A stretch of DNA of 64,000 nt, from the NCBI GenBank assembly GCA_947034895.1, contig OX344761.1:82725839-82789838 (forward strand), read 5' to 3'. Made by a program: the position numbers and the translations under genes. The first letter of the stretch is position 1. Every line of letters starts with the position of its first letter. Under the pieces are notes generated by a model that was not told the origin of the DNA, made no database searches, and was given only the letters and a program-made list of their open reading frames with translations. The DNA comes from Rhytidiadelphus loreus. Lineage: Eukaryota > Streptophyta > Bryopsida > Hypnales > Hylocomiaceae. Positions 44,290-55,749 of the stretch are shown piece after piece.

Positions 44290-45790
44290 GTAGATGATGT
44301 AGGCAATGTTGGGGTTTGACCCAAATTACTCCAAGCATTGCTTTAGCCATACATCATAGTACAAAGCACTAAGAAATAGTTTTCTTGTCTACACAATGGC
44401 TTATTACTTTTCTGTTTTGAAGCCCGTGTATCCGAAGGGGATGAAGGTACTGTCGCTATTTTTAGCGATTGCAAAAGTTGAAGTAGCTCTTTACAGGGTC
44501 AGGACCAATTTGAACGGAGTGGTGAGGGTGGAGATAGAAGTACCGCACCTACTGCTTCCACTGAGATTTCGTCATGGCTAGAGTCAATTACTATTGTTGC
44601 TAGAGTCAATTACTATTGTTGCCTTATATGTCTCTAGAAGTTTACCTACTCCTTGTTTGTGACTCTCAATGTTTGTTTCAACGGTTTCATTACCAAAAAG
44701 GTTGTTATATTTAAGAGGCCTAGGTGTAGATAGCATATTTCTCTTGAAAGTAGCTTACGTCGATGTCGACTTGTGCTTGGCTTCACTATTTGGTCGCCAA
44801 TCAAGTAATCATTATCACACCCTACTTTATATCTTGATGGTAGTTGTATATCAATATTATGATCCTAGCTCCTACCACTTTCTAAACTGCTCTAATCAAA
44901 ATAGAACAGACTCTACTCTAAATCCACCACCTACCACCCACTAGTGTCCAATTCAATCTGATTACTTTCCCAAATTCAAAGATTTATTTATGCTAGTTGA
45001 AGTGAAACGTGAAATACAGTATGTAAATTGGACATGAATCCGTTCACTTTGTGTGTGGATGATGTAGGCAATGTTGCGGTTTGGACAAAGATCAATCCAA
45101 GCGCTACTTCAGCCATACAGCACAATACAAAGCTTTGGAAAACAACTTTTCTGTATACAGTGGCTTATCACATTTCTATTTTGAAGACTAAATATCCAAA
45201 GGGATCAAGGTACTATCGTTGTTTTCAGGGATTGAAGGAACTAAAGTACATCATCAAAAGGTTGGGATGGTTATCGTGGAGGTCGAAGAGGGAGCCCAAC
45301 ATTGCCTACAGATGTGGTGGGCCTTAATCAATCAGAAAAGCTATCTTGACCTGGACTAAGGTAGGTGGCTGTAAATGCGACCCGACTCTAAAAGTGATCT
45401 GGTACATTTTGACTCTAACATGTACCAGAGGTGTACATTCCAGGAGGGGTCGCTTTTAGAAACCACTATGTTTTCAACTTCAAAAATTCATAACTAATTC
45501 CACGAAGGTTCGAAAAATATGAAACGACTTGGATTAGATGCCAATTCCATTTTTCTTACCACAAAAATTTACTGAAAATTGTGTTAAGAGATTTAGCTTC
45601 CCCCAAACTGCAAATCAGCTGTTAAAGTGTTGCTTTTACAGCCTCCTACCTTATCAAGATGTGAGACAACTTAGAAGAGATGTCCTAAGCAATCTTGTAG
45701 AGAAGTATCATGGCTTTGATTTCATTGTTAGTGGAAGCCCATGCAACAACTTCACCGACAAAAACCATCACGCACATACGACTTGATGGT
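44290..45790 (+). pseudogene. DRM-type cytosine methyltransferase remnants, exon duplicated
   Basis: Three segments match the catalytic domain of plant DRM (domains rearranged) DNA methyltransferases. 44356-44545 reads YKALRNSFLVYTMAYYFSVL, then PKGMKVLSLFLAIA and EVALYRV, like the DRM stretch ending in motif I (VLSLFSGIGG). 45120-45300 is a second, diverged copy of the same exon (TVAYHISILK, then GIKVLSLFSGIEG). 45655-45785 reads QDVRQLRRDVLSNLVEKYHG and FDFIVSGSPCNNF, equivalent to motif IV with the catalytic Pro-Cys. The first two share about 200 bp of similar DNA (44290-44510 and 45052-45250). Frameshifts and stops make all nonfunctional. DRM enzymes carry out RNA-directed de novo DNA methylation. 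Confidence 0.7.
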
Positions 45791-46513
45791 CAACATTCTA
45801 CTAAGTTATTTGAATTCTCATGTATCGTTGCAACTTGTAACTACTTATGAGCAAAGAATCAACGGTGACAGTGAATCAACACGGATAGCCAAGTAGATTG
45901 ATATAATTGAATATTTGTAAGGTTTCGCTATTACCAGCAATGACATTCTATAACATTTTTGATATTGAGTTTCAACTTTTCTTTGCCAAGTTTGAGATCT
46001 TGATGTATGATGACTGCTTTGCATAGTTAGTAGACAATGCATACCTCATTGTTAGTGTGCACAGTATTCAGAAGAATGGTAAAAGAGCTCATTAGCATGT
46101 GCCGGGTACAAACGAATGGCACCATTGAATGTTTATCCTCATTGTGTTCCGCCTTTGTAAGACTGTTTATAACAAGGCAAAAGTTGAGAGTGCCACACAA
46201 GGGCCATGACTTTCTTCTCTTGCAATGTTGAATGGTTTAAATATGATGTTGGGCCAATTCATACACCAAAAAGTAGAGATGTTATATACGAGATGTTTGC
46301 TTTACATATCGAAGTGCGCTAATTTTTCACTCCTACTTGAGACTGGCCGTATCATAGGGCAATGATAACCCCAGTCTCTTTTCCAAGTAGGGTGGTACTA
46401 CCCGCTCAACTAATTTGGCAGGGCGGGCTGACATGTCTGCTTCATATTACGGGCAGGCAAGGTGGTATTGCCCGCTTAGCTAGACTGGTAGGGCAGCTAC
46501 CAGGGCTACCGTG
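45791..46513. other. No gene recognised
   Basis: No confident coding segment. A GC-richer patch at 46340-46510 has repeated 'gggcaggc' and 'actacccgctcaact' words. Confidence 0.4.
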
Positions 46514-47453
46514 CACTAGAAGAAAAACATGTCCGGCACAACCAACTACTATGCAACTAGTGCCCTATGCAACTGTCATGCAACTAGTTTCCTCTCTATT
46601 TGCACCAAATCTAATGTAGTTGTTTTGTGTCATTGTTTTACAACATTCATTCATTGTTTTAGTTGCAAAGTAGTCATTCTGTAGTTGCAAAAAAAGACTA
46701 GGAAACAACTAGTGTCCTATGCAACTATTATGCAATTGTAAAATGACCATAGTTGTTTCCTAGTTGTACGCTAGTTGTTTCTTAGTTGCACTCTAGTTGT
46801 TTCCTAGTTGCTTTCAAAGTTCATTCCCATTCGTGTTATATCAATTGACCCATATCAATTGTAAAGAGTACCATTAGATTGAACATATAAGACTTGTAAG
46901 TTGTCATAGTCTTATGTAATGAATTCTTTTGATAGAATTCTAAGATTTTTATAATTTGTGGGTTTCTACAATTTGTAGATTTTGTATATAAGAATTTAAA
47001 AAATAATTAAAATTCAAGAAATTTTATAATCTAGGAAATTGAATTTTGAAATCTAGGAAGAAGGTAGATCTGAAATTTTGAAATCTAGGAAGAGGGTAGA
47101 TTTGAAATTTTGAAATCTAGAAAAAGGTAGATTTGAAATTCAAAAATCTAAGAAAAAGGTAGTTCTGAAATTCTAAAATCTAGTAAGGAGGTAGATCTAA
47201 AAATTTGAAATCTACAAATCATTGAGATTTATATTTTAAAATTTACAAATCTACAAGTGCAAACAAGTTGCACACAAGGATGAAGTTCTTTGTATGGTGT
47301 CAGATGACAAAAAACCTTGCAACTAGACTGCAACTAATGCGACTTATCCACTGCAACTACGGACTCTACATTGTCACCTAGTTGCAAACGTCCTATGCAA
47401 CTACAAAATGAGTTGCATACTGTAGTTGCAAAACCCCTCATTTTCTTCTAGTG
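46514..47453 (+). mobile_element. Non-autonomous CACTA element, 940 bp
   Basis: The termini are CACTAGAAGAAAAACATG (left) and, on the minus strand, CACTAGAAGAAAATGAGG (right): 13 of 13 terminal bases match. A GTG target duplication flanks it on both sides (46511-46513, 47454-47456). Subterminal TAGTTGCA/TGCAACTA words fill both ends. Its right 120 bp correspond to those of the transposase-bearing element ending at 20839, so it looks like an internally deleted relative. The centre (46980-47240) is a run of 'gaaattttgaaatctagga' repeats. Confidence 0.85.
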
Positions 47454-47999
47454 GTGTTTGACGGGCAGGCATGGCTGTACATTTATCTTGTCCAGACACC
47501 TTCAACCATTTCATGTAATTCTCTTGACTGGTTTGCTCCAATCACTACCTTCCTTTTTTATATACTTTGTCTCACACTTTTACATCCACTTTGTCATGCA
47601 CTTTTAAATCCATTGTCATCAATATTTTCACAGATTGCCATCAAATTTTTATTCATTTGTTTTTCCTTTTATTTTTCGTGTACTTTGTTATCCTCTTTGT
47701 CAGCCACTTTCATCCACATTTTTTTGAACCCCCATCAACTATTTCATCCACTGTAAATCCATCCTTATCCCAATTTTTTTATCCAATTTTCTCATCCAAT
47801 TTTTCATCTATTTTTTCATTAATTGTCATCCAATATTTTATCTTTTTTTTGCTAGTTTATTTTCCTAAATCACAAAATCCCCGCTCCTTATTCACCAATC
47901 CACACTCCACACTCCACACTCCATGCTTGCATGCTAGCTCCCTTGATGAGCTAATTACAAATCATACAAATTCACTACCATTTGGGCATTGATCATATG
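47454..47999. other. Pyrimidine-rich stretch
   Basis: It is rich in TTTTCATCC words; no gene or element recognised. Confidence 0.4.
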
Positions 48000-48285
48000 C
48001 TTGACCTCCATCCAAGTAGCTTCTTTTTCATGATACCCTTGTCATTTCACCAAGTATTCCTTATCCTTCCTCTTCATGTTTTTACATTTTAATATCCCTT
48101 CCACCTCATACTCAAGGTGGTCACAAACCAACTTTGGTGAAAGCCACAACACTTATTTGGGCTCCAACCTCAAGGTGTCTTCATAATATGGCTTGAACAA
48201 CAAGACATGAAAATTTGGATGCACCTTGATCTTGGATAGTAGCTTCAATTTATAGACATCTTCAAACAACCGTTCCTCAATTCAA
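48000..48285 (-). pseudogene. Ty3/Gypsy chromovirus remnant (integrase C-terminus and chromodomain)
   Basis: Reading minus from about 48283: FEDVYKLKLLSKIKVHPNFH, VLLFKPYYED, then EYEVEGILKCKNMKRK, DKEYLV-QGYHEKEATW. This follows the usual order of a chromovirus polyprotein end: the 'hPxFHvSxLKpY' motif, then a chromodomain with EYEVE, an aromatic EYLVKW position (here a stop replaces Trp) and EATWE. Two in-frame stops show it is dead. Chromodomains of this type direct insertion into marked chromatin. No LTRs could be assigned. Confidence 0.75.
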
Positions 48286-49379
48286 GTGTCTACCTAAATG
48301 CGTGTCCTATGAAATCTTGAAAATAAATAGATATTTTCAATTCAACATGTACAAACTATGTACATGAAAAATAGGACATGGTTTAGAAATTTGTTATGGT
48401 CCATTGAAAAATAGTCATTCATTCTTAACCCTTAAAAAGGATGAAAGGGTGACCTTGGAAATCATCCCTTTTCATTACTATGTGAATCATAGGCTTAAGA
48501 AATAGCAAAAGCACTTATTGGAAGTCAAATGACTATAGAAGATGTCCCCTTTTCACAACAAAATTCCGAGGATGAATAGTTGCACTTCTATCCTACTAGA
48601 AGGATTCCTTGTCATCCATTGGATGCCAAATGTATGTGTTGATGTTTAAGACTTTAAGGGTTAAAGAAAGTTAGACAATTTATGTCTACTGAAACCCAGT
48701 TTGTGCATTATTGAATGACCTCATTATATTGTGTACAACTGGGTCTTTCTGTGCAAATCTTTGTGCACAAACTGATGGTAAGGTATTTTTGAAATTCATA
48801 GTTCTAAAAAGGTTGAGATAATAAAAAGCTTATGCAATACTGGTATGCTATAAAAAAAATTTGACTCTTTTTACTTGTACAGAAGATGGAGCACCAACAT
48901 ATACGACTGCCAAATTATTGAAAGATAGCTCACTTTCACAAGCACTTCAGTAAGGTGATGAAGCATATCCATCAAATACTTATGTCATAGAGGGACTCTT
49001 GGATTAAGGTAGTATGCTCTAAAAGCAACCATTTAAGGGTTGGTCTGCCTTTTTCATAGGCTTCTGTGGACAAAAATATTTTTAGATCATTTTTCAGAAA
49101 AAGAAAATAGACATGGAACCTAACACAAGTGGTTTTGTATTTTTCCAAGCATTTTTGAATTACTTATAAATTTTCAAAGATTGGGGGCAAAGGCACCTAA
49201 TTGTGGCCATAAGTCTCCTCAAATCCGTCTACTTGCAAACTTGTAAAGAGATTTGAGGAAATCAAAGACAATGATTGGCTCTTACAATATTTAGAAAAAA
49301 AAAATTTCCTTGATGCATTTGTTGCTAAAGTGGTCCATTAAGGACCACCCCATCTCCATTCTCCACCCCAAAATAGGGA
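48286..49379. other. No gene recognised; contains left arm of a short inverted pair
   Basis: The stretch is AT-rich. 49005-49025 is the exact reverse complement of 54629-54649 on the other side of LTR copy B. Confidence 0.45.
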
Positions 49380-49705
49380 TATGAGCCCTCAAGTTGGCAC
49401 TTGGAACTCTGAACTTATTTTTCACGATTTTTAGTTAATTTTAAAGTGAAAAATAGGAAAAAACATATAAAAATACAATTATTGTGGGTTTTGGTAGAAG
49501 TCCCTACCAAAGAGGTGTGTCATAGCCTTAAATGCGTGAAACATGAAAAACGTTGCATTTTCACTAATTTTAGGTCTTATTAGTAAAATTAAGTAGTTAA
49601 GTCAATAATTCCGAGTGATGTGAGAATTTGAGAGTTAACCAGTCCCAGTGTCTTGTTCATGTAATACAACAGCTATAAGTATACATGTAACAAACTGGTT
49701 AAAAG

Positions 49706-49762
49706 TTAGAGTCTAGTCCGAGTCTAGTCCGAGTCTAGTCCGAGTCTAGTCCGAGTCAGTCC
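49706..49762 (+). repeat. 11-bp tandem repeat in copy B
   Basis: GAGTCTAGTCC is repeated about four to five times; copy A has about one unit at the same place (near 42400). Confidence 0.85.
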
Positions 49763-50211
49763 AAATCCAACTCGAAAGAGTTAGATTTATTGTTTGTAGG
49801 TAATTTTGAGAAATACATTCATTCACAGACCAAGATGGAGGAAATGATGATTGGAACATACAGAGAGGTGCTTTTCTAGGTCAAAGCATGTCAGGAGGTC
49901 AAATAGAAGCCCGATCATCCAAGATTCCCCCAGTATCAAAAATAATTTCCCCCCCAGGTGGAAATTATTAAAGAATTGCTAAAAATAGCATTCTTATTGG
50001 AGATTTGGTTTTGCCCTTAGTTGATGGACATCTTGTAGAAGATTGTCCAAAAGTTTTGGGATTTTACAAAACTCCACGATGACTCCATGGGAAGTCAACC
50101 GCTTAAAACTGCATTCGTAAATTCCTAGAAATTACCAATGTTGCGGTAAAATCTCACTAAAAATTAGGATAGTGTTTTGTGTGCCAATAAAGAACCTTGT
50201 CAAGTTTGAAG

Positions 50212-50243
50212 ACATTCCGACATTCCGACATTCCGACATTCCC
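50212..50243 (+). repeat. 8-bp tandem repeat in copy B
   Basis: GACATTCC occurs four times in tandem; copy A has a single diverged unit pair. Recent slippage is likely. Confidence 0.85.
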
Positions 50244-50989
50244 AACTACCAGAATTAGGACCAACAGCAAATTTTACAAAAATTTACAACTTGGCGGCGG
50301 GTTGACCGGCGAACCAGGAGCTAGCGGTGTCCAAATGGAGCATTTCAAGGGTCAATTCTTACTCCCACGAATATTCTAAACCACCCAGGACCGACAGTTT
50401 CATCAAAAAACGCAAACTCCAAAAGTTAGCTTTTTAACTTTTGTTTTGAGTTACCGTGACTCAAATTTGCGCTTTAAAATGGTTGGAGAGGTAGGGGTGA
50501 AGGGTCCCTTAGGCTAATTGGGGTCTTCTAAACGTGATGGCGCAGTTTGTTTTCAGTTTCAAGTTGTCCCTCAAAAGATAGAGAGGGTCAGCCCTTAGTT
50601 TGACTTTTAAAAGGTAATTTTGGATTAATCTGGGTTGATTTTGCAAATATCTCTTGTAAAATCGAAGATTGGATTTGCCCAAGATACTTGTCTTGCGTAA
50701 GAAGCCATCTTTTGGACTAAAGAAAGACAATTTAGAACTAACCCTAGATTAAAACACAAAATATCTTGGTTAATTAGGTAGGTTTTCAAAATATTTTTGG
50801 GAAAATCAAATATTTGATTTGGGAAAAGATTCTAAGTCCATTTAGGGCCTAGAAGGAACTCGCTTGAGAACCTTCCTTCCCATTAAACAAAGATTATTTG
50901 AAAAATACGTTTAGGTAGTTTAGCAAAATATCTAGATTGAAAGTAAAGATAATTTTACGAACAACTTACCAGGGGGGGCCGGGAGCGAG

Positions 50990-50998
50990 TATATAAGG
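50990..50998 (+). promoter_or_regulatory. TATA box of LTR copy B
   Basis: TATATAAGG follows a GC-rich GGGGGGCCGGGAGCGAG stretch; transcription should begin some 25-35 bp downstream and include the leader and mini-exon. Confidence 0.6.
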
Positions 50999-52317
50999 CC
51001 CTTCTTCGAGGTTGTTCGTGGCCCTCATTTCTTTGTTTCATTCTTGTTGTTGCTCTTGTCGTGCTACTGACACTTGTCGGAGCACTTTTTTAAGCCAAAT
51101 TTTGGCTCTTTTCTTCTATTTTCTTCTATTTTCTTGTACTTTGAAGGTCCGAAGGGCCCCTTCAAAGCTTTCTTTTCTTTTCTTGTTTGAATTTGGAGGC
51201 TTCAAGCCCCAAAACTTTGCTTTTCAAGAGTTTAGTTGGAGGAAATCCCCTAACTCTAGTGTTATTTGTGTTAACTAACTTATTTCTTGAATTTGGAGGC
51301 TACAAGCCCCAAAACTTTGATATTTTGGGTGTTGTGGGAGTAGTTCCCAAACTCTAAGTTGATTTTATTGTTCTTTTGGATACTAACCAACCATTTGTGT
51401 GAATTGAGAATAGTTTGTGAACTTAAAACTTTAAAGCAGCAAGACTAGACCTTGCCAAAAGGTTTTGAGCATCACCACGTGCCAAAACTCGTTGTATAAC
51501 AGGTGTTTGGTTTGAATAATTGCTAATGTTCGGTTAAACACTGTCGTGTGTACCTCCTTTAGTGATTAAACTAGAACTTTGCCTTGAATTTTGGAAATTA
51601 GTTTTTAATGTTTGGTTAAACACTGTCATGTGTACATCCTTTAAGAATTAAGTTTCAAAATACTAGTTTGGGTCCTTGGATACTAGTTATTCCTGGGGTT
51701 GCTCCCGCACGGCGGAGCTTTGACTTTGAAACCTGGAAACGGGTACTTGAAACTTTGATTTGACTGTTAATTCCTAGAGTTGCTCCCGCACGGCGGAGCT
51801 TTGACTTTGAAACCTAGAAACGGGTACTTGAAACTTTGATTTGATTGTTAATTCCTGGGGTTGCTCCCGCAGGGCGGAGCTTTGACCTTGAAGGTTAAAA
51901 TTTACTTTTAAACTGACCATCTAATCGTAATTTTAATCCGCATGGTGAAGCTTTGAACTAGAGGAATCAATGGAATAAGGTTCTTTTGAAACTTATTTAA
52001 AGTGCCAACCTTTGATAATTGTTCATTTTTCGTGTGGTAACCGCGGTGGAGGTATTTGGTCTAATCTTGTCATTGGTCGTGTGTTCATTTGAATTGTTTT
52101 GCTTCCTTTTTCTTGTCCTTTTTAATTCATTATAATTGGTTGTCTTTATTTTGCACTCATTAAATTTCACACTTTTACTTAATCATTAATTTGGTGTGTT
52201 TAATTTATATTAAGTATTCTCACATTATTAAAAGTTCAGAATATCACATTTAGTTCATTCTCTAAAATTTCAGTTGTCATTAAAATTCAGCCAACCTTAA
52301 GGGATTCAGTTGTAAGC

Positions 52318-52560
52318 AACCGGGACTAGGCAACCGGACTGGGCGATTGGACAGGGTGACTGGACCGGAAAGGAGCAACGCAACTGGGCGACCAGAACGG
52401 GACGCCAGAATGGGCGACAGACTGGATCGGAAGGAGCGACGTGACTGGGCGACCGGAACGAGCAACAGACTGGATGACGGAACGGACGACGGGACGAGCG
52501 CCAATCACGCCTCGCCACGTGTCGATCGGCAGCAACACGGGGAGAACCAACGAGCAGCAG
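52318..52560 (+). repeat. Minisatellite in LTR copy B
   Basis: Degenerate GC-rich units are built on 'actgggcgaccgga' and 'gggcgacagactggat', followed by GCCAATCAC and CCACGTGTC words. Copy A has a different array here although the flanks are nearly identical. The 'gggcgac' core recalls the arrays at 3-17 kb. Confidence 0.75.
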
Positions 52561-53394
52561 CACGGGGAGACCAACGAGCAGCAGAACAAGGGAGGGAAGC
52601 TCCAAGCTTGGATACTCCAGACAGTACGATCAAAAGCTTCGACCAACTTTTATTAAAGTGAGTCCATATACAAATTGATGTGGAAACTTGAAAATCTAAA
52701 CCTAATCGAAGGTTGGCCGTTGCTCGCCACACCTCAACTTTTGTGTTTAAAAGGAAAAATTTGAACACTAAACTAACATTTTCTCTCCATTCTTGAATCT
52801 CTCGAATTCACTCCAAAGCCATAGCCAAAAATTCAACAACAACAACAACAACAAACCAACAATTGGAAGAAGAGGGGGAATAAGAAGGAAAGAATTTAAC
52901 ACGTGAAGGAATTGAAAGATTAAACAACAATTAAGGTGAGAATCTAACTATTCATTTGGCTAATTGTTTTGGTTTGTTTATTCAATTTATTCTTTCTACT
53001 ATTCATCGATAGATTTGTTTTTGATTGTTTTTTATTATTTTATTAGAATACTATTCATCCATTTGGTTTTAGTTATTAATTAGGATTCCAAAGCCAAATT
53101 AGTTGTTTGTTTGTAGTTTGGGAATTTGTTTTATTAGGCCTAATAAGCCAAATAGATAAAAACAAAAGACAACTAATATCTTTGGAATATTAAACTAAAA
53201 ACTATTAAACAATTGGCAAATGAATAAAACTACTATTCATTGAAAACTTGGAAAAAATGAATTAAATTTATCATTTAATTTAATTTCCTAAAATCAAAGG
53301 ATTAGTTTTAAATTGCCAAAACTAACAAACTTGGACTTTTTAGATAGGTTTAGAAACAATAATACTAAAATTTCTTTCAAATTCATGAAAGACA

Positions 53395-53466
53395 ATGGAG
53401 AATTTCGAGGAGACAATTATGATGGTGTTTTGTGATGACAGGACGATCGACATTCTTGACACCGAG
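53395..53466 (+). CDS. Coding mini-exon inside LTR copy B
   Basis: Twenty-four codons start MENFEETIMMVFCDD and end DILDTE at the donor GAG|GTATGA (phase 0). Acidic peptide. The same reading frame is kept in copy A. Confidence 0.6.
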
Positions 53467-54649
53467 GTATGATTTCAAAATTTATCTTTTGTCTTTTCTT
53501 TTGCTTTCATTCTTTAAAAATCTAGATTAGAAAATTAAAACTAACAAAATTAACCATTAAGAATTCAATAGCTAGTAGAATTTAAATTGTTAGAAAACCT
53601 TTGAAAATTTAACTAAAGTCGTAAAGGTAATAATTAGATTAACTTTGAATTAATAGTAATCTCATCCAAAAGAATCTCAAAAAGAATCTAATTTAATTTA
53701 GGAACTTAGGGAATATTAGAATAATTAGGGGAAGTCAAAGCCTAATTTATCTACTTATTCTCTTGAAAATTATTAAAGGAACAAATTCCATCCAACCAAG
53801 GGGAATTTTCATCCATTTAAAAGTTTTTACCTAAAAGTCCTAAATTCTTACTTTTTATCTTAACAAGAAGTTAATTAATCACTTTACTCATAAAAACCAT
53901 AAAATCCTAAAAGATCATTAAATTCAGAATAATAACTTAGAATTAGGATTAATTAAAGAACAATTAGGAATATTCTCAAAGCACGACTGGGGAATCTTTT
54001 GAAAATATAATCTTTTAGAAAATCTTTTGAAGATTCCAAATCCACCTTTTACTTTTTAAATTACTTTAATTTGAAGGATAAAAGTGTGGATGAAGATTTG
54101 ACCTAGTTTTGGATGAAAAATCCTAAAATAGGTTAAAATTAGGTTTCCTCTTAAAATTCCATTAGTTAATTTAATTAACCTTTCAACCCTGAAATTTAGA
54201 TTTATTTCACATTATTTTTCTATTTTTAGTTGACGGATGAAGTTTTTAGAGTAGAATTAGGCACGAATTTCATCCACACATAACTTTCATTAGGAACATC
54301 AGAATCCAACTTGCTTTACCATTTTGGAAAGGGCAAATTGTATTCTTTGATTTAGTTTAGGTAGAATTTTAGTTTAGCTAGAAGTTTAAATCACAATTAA
54401 CTAACCCTCAACAACCTTTATTTCTTAACTATTAGAGAGTTTTGAAGTACTTAAATTAGGTAAAAATCAACATAACAAAGTGTCCATTGCTTGGAAGGCC
54501 AAAGAACACTACGTTTACATTTCACCCTTACAATTTGCTAACTTATGCCGCTAGAACCTGTGTGCAACTTTCTGACTTAAGGGTGGAGTTAGAAACACTC
54601 ACAAGGGGCAATTTGAAGAAGATGGGCACTTTTAGAGCATACTACCTTA

Positions 54650-55494
54650 GATGAAAAAAAACCGTATGAAGTAGAAGACGGTACAACTATGGAATCTACT
54701 TCTGATACAACTTTTACTTGAATGGTTTTCGAGATAGCTCCAACTTCTTCTCAATGCAACCGATTATTAAATTAATATAATTTCTCTCCGTGTTCAAGTG
54801 GATTATCAAGTTTGGATTGTTGAAAACTCTGAAAGCAAAACCCAGCTAGCAAAATCCCATTCATTTGTTGGGCAGGTTATTTTGTGTAATTAGCACATTA
54901 TGCAAGTCTATCTGCATAATTGGGCATTATGGATTCTTCATCCAAAAAGTTTTCTGTTCATCCAAATTTCCTACATGTTTTGGCAAGCGTTTTATGTTGG
55001 ACAATGCCCTCAATTGTTGAGAATTGTGCAAAATAACGTGTCTCTTTGTCAAGCTTTTCCCTCATTGACACATTCTTCTATGCAATTCCCTTCTGTGCAA
55101 ACATTGCCTAATACATAAAGACATGAACCAAAACTGTTAAAGCTTTGAGTACTAATACTACACTACACAATATAGAGATCAAGAACCCTTGACCAAAGAA
55201 CGAATTGACAGTAGAATAGAATTGAAATCTAAAGTTGAAAATCTCTAGGCACCTAATCATATTTCCTATTCCCAGCAACAATTTGCTTATTTGTAAAATT
55301 GACTAGACTAATTAGCAAGTTGAGTGGAAGCTGGTCTTTGAGTGGAAATAGGGTAAGTTGTCTACTTTCAATTATAGAATGATGCCCAAACCTCTACTTC
55401 TGAATTTCTTGTGCCATTTCTAAATAGTGATAATAATAAAAATTGATCTCTACAGATTTGCCTCTTGTATCCAAAGATCTCTCCACAACTCTCT
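54650..55494. other. No gene recognised
   Basis: AT-rich sequence without a supported feature. Confidence 0.4.
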
Positions 55495-55749
55495 CCACTA
55501 AAATTGATATATAGTGTTGGGTGATAATTAGTGTTGTTCCCTGTTTTTTATATTCCAACTTCTATATTTTGTTTCCATCAAACACTAAATGCACTCTTGT
55601 AAAAATGTTGAAATGACCAAATTTTACTATAGAGCTAAAATAGTGTTAGAATGGATAAATAATGTTCTAACACTAACCTTGCAAATTACAATTAGTGTTG
55701 TCTTTGACAATTAGTGTAGCCAACACTATTTACCAATTTTAGTGTAGTG
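55495..55749. mobile_element. Small CACTA-like MITE
   Basis: The left end is CACTAAAATTGATATATAGTG; the right end on the minus strand is CACTACACTAAAATTGG followed by TAAATAGTGTTGG. Several TAGTGTTG/CAACACTA words lie inside. The ends are imperfect (about 4 bp missing on the left) and the 3-bp duplication is not clear. Confidence 0.45.

Larger units (their letters stand above)
49380..54603 (+). mobile_element. LTR copy B, 5224 bp
   Basis: Ends are TATGAGCCCTCAAG (first TG mutated to TA) and TAGAAACACTCACA, flanked by AGGGA (49375-49379) and AGGGG (54604-54608), a 5-bp duplication with one change. It has a promoter (TATATAAGG, 50990), leader, three GCACGGCGGAGCTTTGAC-like segments (51710-51890), minisatellite (52318-52560), ACAACAACAAC run (52838), mini-exon (53395-53466) and splice donor, then the AT-rich presumed intron start. 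It has no gag-pol. It is nearly identical to copy A in the opposite orientation, 6.6 kb away. Confidence 0.85.
49005..54649. repeat. 21-bp inverted repeats flanking LTR copy B
   Basis: 49005-49025 and 54629-54649 are perfect reverse complements (TAAGGTAGTATGC... on the left). Without copy B and its duplication they would be about 415 bp apart, so copy B may have inserted into a MITE-like element. Confidence 0.5.

Noticed and set aside
55161..55749. A longer CACTA element starting CACTACACAATATAG at 55161
   Set aside because: Only eight terminal bases match and the flanking triplets differ (CTA versus GTC); the shorter 55495-55749 unit fits the inner sequence better.
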